This document shows positions 1 to 5,163 of a stretch of 16,439 bases of DNA, piece by piece. The position numbers and the translations under genes are program-made. Origin of the DNA: G039029935 sp039029935 (GTDB lineage Bacteria > Chloroflexota > Anaerolineae > Caldilineales > Caldilineaceae); assembly GCA_039029935.1 (NCBI GenBank), contig JBCCFC010000127.1, positions 1-16,439 on the forward strand. The letters are read 5' to 3'. The stretch's first letter is position 1. Every line of letters begins with the position of its first letter. The notes beneath the pieces are model-generated. The model ran no database searches. It was not told the DNA's origin and worked only from the letters and a program-made list of their open reading frames with translations.

Positions 1-46
1 CATCGCCTGAGCAAAACATCACACGAATAAACGGCACACGAGTCGA

Positions 47-511
47 GTGAAGTTCAGACATGTGCACCGAGAAGCCGCAGAAACGATTCTGGAACACAAA
101 ACAACGCTTGGCTCCTATCAGCACTCAATTTTCTATATTCAAGAGTATATTGAAAAGCCAATGCGCGATATTCGGGCCTTTGTTGTTGGCGGTGAAACCA
201 TCTGTGCGATTTATCGATCATCACCACACTGGATCACCAATACGGCTAGAGGTGGACAATCGAGCAACTGTCCTGTCACACCAGCGCTGAATGAACTGTG
301 TGTCCGAGCAGCCAAAGCAATGGGTGGTGGCATTCTAGCCATTGATGTGTTAGAGGACCCAGAGCGTGGTTTCCTTGTCAATGAGGTAAACCATACGATG
401 GAGTTCCGCAACAGCATCAAGCCAACAGGCGTCGATATCCCCGAGCGAATGACTGATTTTATAATCCGCGTCGCTGAAGAAGGCTGGGAAAAAGCCAACG
501 GATGGACATAG
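47..511 (+). pseudogene. lysX: LysX C-terminal part (LysW alpha-aminoadipate ligase), 5' end missing or disrupted
   Basis: This encodes the C-terminal half of LysX, the RimK-like ATP-grasp ligase that couples alpha-aminoadipate to the carrier LysW at the start of LysW-dependent lysine synthesis. Visible family features, numbered from the GTG at 47, are the SYQHSIFYIQEYI block (23-35), RDIRAFVVG (40-48), NTARGG (65-70) and the ATP-grasp metal ligands D100, E113 and N115 in AIDVLE and VNEVNHTMEF. Homology starts abruptly near REAAETILEHK (8-18). Upstream of it this frame has a TGA at 8-10, and bases 8-60 do not encode the expected glycine-rich part of the ATP-grasp fold. The N-terminal domain would lie left of the window. 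The gene is either truly broken or the first ~60 bases are a contig-edge error. GTG 47 is only the first possible start after that TGA and is probably not real. The family call is firm; the state of the gene is uncertain. Confidence 0.8.
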
Positions 512-630
512 ACCAACGAGGAGCATTAGCTGGTCCTTATTGGCTTAAAATATTTAAACTTAAATTATAAAATTTCAAAATATAAATAAAATAGCTTGAC
601 CAGGTTATCGTTCTTGATAAGAATTTGCGT

Positions 631-662
631 TGGTGAGGGATTAATGGATTAGCCCCTCACCA
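631..662. repeat. Hairpin in lysX-lysY gap
   Basis: Two perfect 9-base arms, tggtgaggg (631-639) and ccctcacca (654-662), enclose a 14-base loop. No T-run follows, so it is not a typical intrinsic terminator. It lies between the AT-rich stretch after lysX and the lysY promoter and could be an attenuating or mRNA-end structure. The rest of 512-630 is very AT-rich and shows no gene. Confidence 0.55.
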
Positions 663-703
663 GCTAATTTGCCAAAAAAATTTGGTCGAGTGTACTATTC
701 GAA

Positions 704-722
704 GATAGGTATAATACCTATC
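704..722 (+). promoter_or_regulatory. Palindrome centred on a consensus -10 box, candidate lysY promoter/operator
   Basis: The 19-base sequence gataggtataatacctatc is a perfect palindrome with 9-base arms and one central base, and TATAAT sits inside it at 710-715. A transcript starting about 7 bases after the -10 would have a leader of only ~14 nt before the lysY ATG at 736. No good -35 hexamer lies 16-18 bases upstream, which suggests activator use or an extended element. A dimeric regulator bound here would directly cover the -10. Confidence 0.55.
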
Positions 723-735
723 TCAATCCAAAATC

Positions 736-1797
736 ATGACCATGAATGTCTCAATTGTCGGTGCGTCGGGGTATGCAGGTGGTGAGCTTTTACGGCTATT
801 GTTAAGCCACCCACATGTTGAGATCAAACAAGTAACAAGCGAGCGTAATGCTGGCTCATTTGTGTACTTTACCCATCCCAATTTGCGCGGTCAGACAAAG
901 CTCAAATTTGTCAGCGCAATGGACCTAGAACCATGTGATTTTCTCTTTTTAGGGTTGCCACATGGTGGGGCGATGGGGCGTATTGAAGAATTTACAGGGC
1001 TGGCCGAGCGCATTGTGGACCTTAGCGCGGATTTCCGTCTACGTGATGAGGACGCCTACCGTACATGGTATGGCAAGGCGCACAGCAATGTCGATTGGCT
1101 AGGAAAGTTTGTCTATGGATTGCCCGAAGTCTACCGCGAGGCTGTTCAAGGGGCGCACTATGTGAGCGGCGTTGGTTGTAATGCCACCGCCACAAACTTG
1201 GCAACCCTGCCGTTGATTCAGGCGGGGTTGGTCGATACCAGTCGCGATATCATCTGCGAAGTCAAAGTTGGCAGCAGTGAAGGCGGCAACAAATCGAGCG
1301 ACGCCACCCATCATCCCGAACGTTCTGGCGTGATGCGCAGTTTTGCACCAACAGGGCATCGTCACACCGCCGAAGTACTACAGGTGTATAAGAATACACT
1401 TGGCGCAGATGCAAGCATGCCCAACGTTCACATGAGCGCAACTGCGATTGACAATGTTCGCGGTATTTTGGCAACAGCTCATCTCTTTGTTAACGAAGGC
1501 ACGACTGAGCGCGACCTATGGAAAGCCTATCGCCAAACCTATCGCAATGAGCCATTTGTCCGTATTGTCAAAGAGCGGACAGGTGTCTATCGCTACCCAG
1601 AGCCAAAGATACTGTCAGGCAGCAACTATGCAGATGTTGGCTTTGAGCTTGATGCAAAAACAAATCGCGTGGTCGCATTATGTGCGATTGACAATTTGAT
1701 GAAGGGGGCGGCGGGGACAGCCGTCCAGTCTATGAATTTGATGATGGGGTGGGAGGAGACAACGGCTCTGACATTTCCTGGACTCCATCCAATTTAA
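736..1797 (+). CDS. lysY: LysY, LysW-gamma-aminoadipyl phosphate reductase (ArgC family)
   Basis: This is an NADPH-dependent reductase of the ArgC/LysY family, 353 aa, the usual length. In the lysine pathway it reduces LysW-bound alpha-aminoadipyl phosphate to the semialdehyde. The N-terminal Rossmann motif VGASGYAGGELLRLL is at residues 8-22, the catalytic cysteine is C148 in SGVGCNATAT, KVGSSEGGNKSS follows, and the GHRHTAE substrate loop and the C-terminal DNLMKGAAGTAVQSMNLM block are intact. Assignment to lysine rather than arginine synthesis rests on the neighbouring lysX and lysZ; some lineages use one enzyme for both. Translation may start at ATG 736 or at the second ATG, 742, which better matches family N-termini (MNVSIVGASG). 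No Shine-Dalgarno is visible, consistent with a very short leader from the palindromic promoter just upstream. The gene is complete and looks functional. Confidence 0.92.
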   Translation: MTMNVSIVGASGYAGGELLRLLLSHPHVEIKQVTSERNAGSFVYFTHPNLRGQTKLKFVSAMDLEPCDFLFLGLPHGGAMGRIEEFTGLAERIVDLSADFRLRDEDAYRTWYGKAHSNVDWLGKFVYGLPEVYREAVQGAHYVSGVGCNATATNLATLPLIQAGLVDTSRDIICEVKVGSSEGGNKSSDATHHPERSGVMRSFAPTGHRHTAEVLQVYKNTLGADASMPNVHMSATAIDNVRGILATAHLFVNEGTTERDLWKAYRQTYRNEPFVRIVKERTGVYRYPEPKILSGSNYADVGFELDAKTNRVVALCAIDNLMKGAAGTAVQSMNLMMGWEETTALTFPGLHPI

Positions 1798-1840
1798 TCC
1801 TCTGGGCCGCAATAGTACGTTGTCAATTAAATTTTGAACA

Positions 1841-1885
1841 GTAGGTACGCCCCGTGCCGGACCCGCACGAGGGCGTGCTCACTAC
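1841..1885. repeat. GC-rich hairpin with GTAG/CTAC ends
   Basis: An imperfect inverted repeat: GTAG (1841-1844) mirrors CTAC (1882-1885), and acgccccgtgc (1847-1857) mirrors gcacgagggcgt (1865-1876) apart from a small bulge. It is much more GC-rich than the flanks, has no T-run, and resembles dispersed REP-type hairpins. It lies 43 bases after the lysY stop. Confidence 0.5.
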
Positions 1886-1892
1886 TCAAAAT

Positions 1893-1922
1893 TCTTCTGA
1901 CAGTGTATCTTCTGACAGTGTA
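1893..1922. repeat. Perfect tandem duplication of 15 bases
   Basis: The unit tcttctgacagtgta occurs twice head to tail (1893-1907 and 1908-1922) with no mismatch, in the non-coding gap after lysY. It is probably a recent slippage duplication. Confidence 0.85.
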
Positions 1923-1945
1923 ATAGTCTATATACCGATTGATTG

Positions 1946-2019
1946 AACAGGAAGATCAGGAAGATCAGGAAGATGTATCATAACCTTCCGACCCTTCTTG
2001 GTCTTCCTGTTTATTTTTT
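1946..2019 (+). terminator. Hairpin with T-run containing three 9-base repeats; candidate lysY terminator
   Basis: The arms aacaggaaga (1946-1955) and tcttcctgtt (2002-2011) are exact complements, and the run tatttttt (2012-2019) follows. The left arm begins a triple tandem repeat, aggaagatc twice then aggaagatg (1949-1975), so the right arm can pair with any of three registers. The long loop (46 bases for the outermost pairing, about 28 for the innermost) weakens the terminator reading. Confidence 0.45.
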
Positions 2020-2043
2020 AATTGAATAGGAAAGTAGAAACCA

Positions 2044-2161
2044 GTATCACAGATTGGTTATCTGTGACGCAGGTAGCCAACCTGCGATACTTTCCATTGT
2101 TTTAAGCAGCAAAACAGATTGGCAACCTGCTGTCAGCCCGCAGATACACAATCTGCGATAC
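2044..2161. repeat. Cluster of four small related palindromes
   Basis: Four hairpins of similar design lie in ~118 bases. H1 is cacagat/atctgtg (2048-2054, 2060-2066). H2 is cgcaggt/acctgcg (2068-2074, 2080-2086). H3 is an imperfect palindrome, cagattggcaacctg (2115-2129). H4 is cgcagat/atctgcg (2139-2145, 2151-2157). Three have 5-base loops; H3 is a near-palindrome centred on TTGGCAA. H2 and H4 are both followed by gatac and a T-rich stretch, and gtatc (2044-2048) mirrors gatac (2086-2090) around the H1-H2 pair. The shared cores suggest one dispersed palindromic repeat family in mosaic form. Confidence 0.7.
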
Positions 2162-2186
2162 TTTTTAACAAGGAAATCCAAAACTC

Positions 2187-2861
2187 ATGTCAAACGAAAA
2201 TGCTATCGACGAAACACGGTCCATCGTTCAAAAACGAATTGAAAGCGGTGATGCAATGGGCTGGTTTGATGTTGTGTATCAACGTGCGCAGAACGATGCT
2301 GATGCTGTGCCTTGGGCTTGTTGTGAACCACGCCCAGCCTTTGCCAACTGGCTACGCAACCACCCGCTGGATGGAACGGGCAAAACGGCCTGTGTCATTG
2401 GTTGTGGCTTGGGTGACGATGCTGAAGCACTGGCCGCCTGCAATTTTCAAGTCACCGCCTTTGACATTGCCCCCACCGCCGTTTCATGGAGCAAAGAACG
2501 GTTTCCAGAGACGACGGTTGATTATCAGGTGGCAGACCTCTTTGACCCACCCAGCGCGTGGCACAATCACTTCGATTTTGTCTTTGAATGCTTCACCATC
2601 CAAGCCCTGCCTATCCACATGCGTGAGCAGACGATTCAGGCCGTCATGAACCTTGTTGCACCCGAAGGCACTCTACTCGTCGTGACATTGGGGATGCCGA
2701 GTGATGCCACACCGAGCGATGATCGCGGTGGCCCACCTTGGCCGCTCTTACGCGCTGAGATTGACTTGTTTCTCAATGGCATGAGTGAGGTCGAGCTTGG
2801 TGTGACGCCACCAAAAGAAGACGGAGGACGCGACATGTGGGTTGTTGAATATAAAAAGTAA
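2187..2861 (+). CDS. Class I SAM-dependent methyltransferase, TPMT-like
   Basis: This is a 224-aa class I methyltransferase. SAM-binding motif I is VIGCGLGDDA (70-79), with the ribose-binding acid D93 in TAFDIAPTAV and a motif II/III acid in VADLFDPP (116-122). FDFVFECFTIQALP (129-142) and VAPEGTLLVVTLG (157-169) correspond to the later strands. The N-terminal WFDVVYQ...VPWACCEPRP pattern resembles thiopurine/thiol methyltransferase-like (TPMT, halide or thiol methyltransferase) families, so a small thiol, halide or heteroatom substrate is possible; the substrate cannot be read from the sequence. A Shine-Dalgarno aaggaaa lies ~10 bases before the ATG. The gene sits between lysY and lysZ on the same strand but has no known lysine role, and the preceding gap is full of repeats, so it may have been inserted there. 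Confident as a methyltransferase, not as to substrate. Confidence 0.85.
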   Translation: MSNENAIDETRSIVQKRIESGDAMGWFDVVYQRAQNDADAVPWACCEPRPAFANWLRNHPLDGTGKTACVIGCGLGDDAEALAACNFQVTAFDIAPTAVSWSKERFPETTVDYQVADLFDPPSAWHNHFDFVFECFTIQALPIHMREQTIQAVMNLVAPEGTLLVVTLGMPSDATPSDDRGGPPWPLLRAEIDLFLNGMSEVELGVTPPKEDGGRDMWVVEYKK

Positions 2862-2982
2862 GCGATGTTTAGGAAAAACGTCCTATATCATGATATTCTT
2901 TGCAAGTGTACTGCATTAAAGCCCAGTTCAAAAACGAATCTTGTAGATTGTGATGACTATTTGAAAAGAAAGGAGCCGATAC

Positions 2983-4134
2983 ATGACCGTGCAATTGCAA
3001 CCAAAGACACACAACCGATTTCCCTCTCCACAATTATTCTTTAATTTTATGCCAGACCAAAAGACTGTGCCTGATGCCCCGACAGACAAAGAACAAACAG
3101 AACTAGAATTTGTTACCAAAGAAGAGGAGGTTATTTATGGTTGGCGAGAGGTTTATGAGACCGACGCCAATGGCAACACAACCCGAACCTTGGTGACACT
3201 GACATTGGAGGACTTTCTGCACCCGCAAGAAGGAGATATGCACGTGCAAAATCGCTCTCACAATAAAATCGGTAGCTATGTAGAAACTGCCATGCATGTT
3301 CATCTATCGCACATCCCTGACAGAGGCATCTATGGCGATGTTGGGATTGATTGGGGTGTTCATGGCGAAGGCTACTATGCCCCCGATGTATCTGTTTTTT
3401 ATAATGTTCGTAATCCAAATAAGCCACTCGGCATATTTTATGTTGTAGAAGAAGGCACAGCACCTAGCCTTGTCCTCGAAGTGACGTCGCCTACAACCAG
3501 ACATGTAGACTTTGGTGAGAAATACGAAGCCTATGAGCGGTTGGGGGTTCCCTGTTATATCATTGTTGATACAGCGGGGTATGACGAAAATGGGGATGAA
3601 ATTTTCCAATTGTTGGGCTATGATTTCACACCAAACGGCTTTGTTGAGATTACACCCAATGAACAGGGCTGGCTGTGGATGGCTCCGGTTAGCGCATGGA
3701 TTGGTCTGCATGAAAACCAAGTCCGTTGTTATGATGCATTGGGCAATTACATTCGTCGTCCAGAGGAAGAGGTCGCAGTTCGTGTAGAGGCCGAACAGCG
3801 TGCAGAAGAGGAAGCGACTGCTCGTGCTGAGGCTGAACGGCAAGCAGAAGAGGAAGCGACTGCTCGTGCTGAGGCTGAACGACAGGTAGCAGAGGCGGCG
3901 GCGGCTCGTGCTGAAGCTGAACGGCAAGCAGAAGCGGAGGCGACTGCTCGTGCTGAGGCTGAACGACAGGTAGCAGAGGAGGCGGCTGCTCGTGCTGAGG
4001 CTGAACGGCAAGCAGAAGCGGAAGCGGCTGCTCGCGCTGAGGCTGAACGCCGTACTGAGGATGAAGTCAACGCACGTCGCCTGCTAGAAGAACAGATTGC
4101 TGCGCTCCAAGCACAACTTCAAAAGCAACAATAG
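2983..4134 (+). CDS. Uma2-family (DUF820) PD-(D/E)xK nuclease-like protein with coiled-coil repeat tail
   Basis: This 383-aa protein has a Uma2/DUF820 domain at about residues 70-250. The PD-(D/E)xK-type residues look present: D135 in YAPDVSVF, E166 in LVLEVTSP and K180 in FGEKYEAYERLGVPCYIIVD. Uma2 proteins are abundant in Cyanobacteria and Chloroflexota; a nuclease activity is proposed for the fold but the role is unknown. Residues 267-364 are seven 14-residue units of the RAEAERQAEEEATA type (two heptads each), followed by a Leu/Gln-rich end, giving a long charged coiled coil likely to drive oligomerisation. The first ~45 residues are low-complexity and poorly conserved in appearance. A strong Shine-Dalgarno (aaaggag) ends 8 bases before the ATG. 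The stop lies 19 bases before lysZ, so both genes are probably on one mRNA. Family call strong, function unknown. Confidence 0.85.
   Translation: MTVQLQPKTHNRFPSPQLFFNFMPDQKTVPDAPTDKEQTELEFVTKEEEVIYGWREVYETDANGNTTRTLVTLTLEDFLHPQEGDMHVQNRSHNKIGSYVETAMHVHLSHIPDRGIYGDVGIDWGVHGEGYYAPDVSVFYNVRNPNKPLGIFYVVEEGTAPSLVLEVTSPTTRHVDFGEKYEAYERLGVPCYIIVDTAGYDENGDEIFQLLGYDFTPNGFVEITPNEQGWLWMAPVSAWIGLHENQVRCYDALGNYIRRPEEEVAVRVEAEQRAEEEATARAEAERQAEEEATARAEAERQVAEAAAARAEAERQAEAEATARAEAERQVAEEAAARAEAERQAEAEAAARAEAERRTEDEVNARRLLEEQIAALQAQLQKQQ
3781..4074 (+). repeat. Seven 42-base coding repeats in the Uma2 gene
   Basis: Seven in-phase 42-base units each encode 14 residues of the coiled coil. Units alternate between QAE(E/A)EATA and QVAE(A/E)AAA variants, and neighbouring units are nearly identical in DNA, which points to unequal exchange or slippage. 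Copy number is likely to vary between strains. Confidence 0.85.
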
Positions 4135-4153
4135 AGATAACAAAGGAAAACCA

Positions 4154-4957
4154 ATGATTGTCATCAAAGTGGGTGGTGGAAAAGACTTAAACATAGACGC
4201 CGTTGTTGCCGATATCGTCAAATTACGTGAAGCGGGACAGGCGTTGCTGCTGGTACATGGTGGGGCAGAAACAACCAATGAGGTTGCCACTGCGTTAGGC
4301 CATCCACCACAGTTTGTCACCAGCGAGAGCGGCTATGAAAGCCGACGTACCGACAGACGGACCCTGGAAATTTTTGAGATGGTCTACTGTGGTCAGTTGA
4401 ACAAGATGTGGGTCGAGAAACTCCAGTTACAGGGCATCAACGCTGTCGGGTTGAGTGGATTGGATGGCCGTGTCTTTGAGGGCAAACGCAAGGACAAGCT
4501 ACGGATTCGTCACAATGGCAAGCGCATGGTCCTGCGTGATGACTGGACAGGGACTGTTGAGCGCGTCAACAAAGAACTATTAGACTTATTGTTAAGTGGT
4601 GGCTACCTGCCCGTGTTGACTCCCCCTGGATCATCGGACAAAGGCGAAGCCATTAATGTGGATGGCGACCGCGCTGCTGCGATGGTGGCAGCGGCATTCA
4701 ATGCCGAGGCATTTGTGATTCTGAGCAATGTGCCAGGGCTGTTGAAAGATTTCCCCGATGAGTCAAGCCTGATTCGTGAAATTCCGCGTGGCAAGGCCGA
4801 GCAGTTTATGCAGTTTGCGGAACGACGCATGAAGAAAAAAGTGATGGGTGCGACGGAAGCCCTAGCCGAGGGTGTGCAGAAAGTCATTTTTGCCGATGGC
4901 CGGGTGGAAGAGCCGATAACCAAGGCACTGGCGGGTGATGGGACGCATATTGCATAA
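4154..4957 (+). CDS. lysZ: LysZ, LysW-aminoadipate kinase (acetylglutamate kinase family)
   Basis: This is an amino-acid kinase family protein, 267 aa, matching LysZ, which phosphorylates the side-chain carboxylate of LysW-bound alpha-aminoadipate. Visible motifs are the N-terminal KVGGG phosphate loop, LLLVHGGA, SGYESRRTDRRTLEIFEMVYCGQLNKMWVEKL (typical of LysZ rather than ArgB), SGLDGRVF, GEAINVDGDRAAAMVA, and the C-terminal RRMKKKVMGATEAL. An upstream in-frame ATG at 4097 overlaps the Uma2 gene, but the start at 4154 is preferred because it gives the family N-terminus MIVIKVGGG and has aaagga (4142-4147) six bases ahead. It lies 19 bases after the Uma2 stop. LysY acts next on its product. 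No lysW, lysJ or lysK is seen in the window. Two strong hairpins follow the stop. Confidence 0.93.
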   Translation: MIVIKVGGGKDLNIDAVVADIVKLREAGQALLLVHGGAETTNEVATALGHPPQFVTSESGYESRRTDRRTLEIFEMVYCGQLNKMWVEKLQLQGINAVGLSGLDGRVFEGKRKDKLRIRHNGKRMVLRDDWTGTVERVNKELLDLLLSGGYLPVLTPPGSSDKGEAINVDGDRAAAMVAAAFNAEAFVILSNVPGLLKDFPDESSLIREIPRGKAEQFMQFAERRMKKKVMGATEALAEGVQKVIFADGRVEEPITKALAGDGTHIA

Positions 4958-4967
4958 GACGGACTCA

Positions 4968-5003
4968 GACCTCCGGAAGGTGTCCAGACACCTTCCGGAG
5001 GTC
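4968..5003. repeat. Dispersed 16-bp palindromic repeat, copy 1
   Basis: Two 16-base arms, gacctccggaaggtgt (4968-4983) and acaccttccggaggtc (4988-5003), are perfectly complementary around a 4-base loop. The same arms recur with a longer loop at 9149-9202. No T-run follows directly. It lies 10 bases after the lysZ stop and may protect the 3' end of the mRNA. Confidence 0.85.
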
Positions 5004-5014
5004 AAACTACCATA

Positions 5015-5071
5015 AACACAAAAAAGTCGTTGTACAGTTTAGGACAAGCTGTACAACGACTTTTTTGTGTT
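5015..5071. terminator. Bidirectional intrinsic terminator between lysZ and G8 paralog 1
   Basis: The arms 5015-5037 and 5049-5071 are a perfect 23-base inverted repeat around an 11-base loop. The outer part of the stem is an A-run on the left and a T-run on the right, so either strand ends in a GC-containing stem plus U-run. It would end the lysZ transcript on + and the large gene ending at 5164 on -. Confidence 0.9.
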
Positions 5072-5080
5072 CACACTCAA

Positions 5081-5100
5081 TAACAAAGGAGAAACCAATA
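5081..5100 (+). other. Orphan ribosome-binding-site copy without start codon
   Basis: The stretch taacaaaggagaaaccaata nearly repeats the lysZ translation start region (taacaaaggaaaaccaatg, 4137-4156), but the position of the ATG is ATA and that frame stops within four codons. It may be the leftover start of a lost downstream operon gene. Nothing else is seen between the terminator and 5164. Confidence 0.4.
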
Positions 5101-5163
5101 TACCTATAACCCAATCAATGATGATGACGCTGGGGTTGAGAAAAGGTTACGGTGAAATTATCG

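Noticed and set aside
2885..2896. 12-base palindrome atatcatgatat before the Uma2 gene
   Set aside because: Short AT-rich palindromes occur by chance and no promoter boxes line up with it.
3304..4070. Minus-strand frames over the Uma2 coiled-coil repeats
   Set aside because: Shadow frames of the 42-base repeats; the + frame has a Uma2 domain and a good ribosome-binding site.
4097..4153. Upstream in-frame start of lysZ
   Set aside because: It would overlap the Uma2 gene and adds a tail not found in the family; 4154 has the ribosome-binding site and the right N-terminus.
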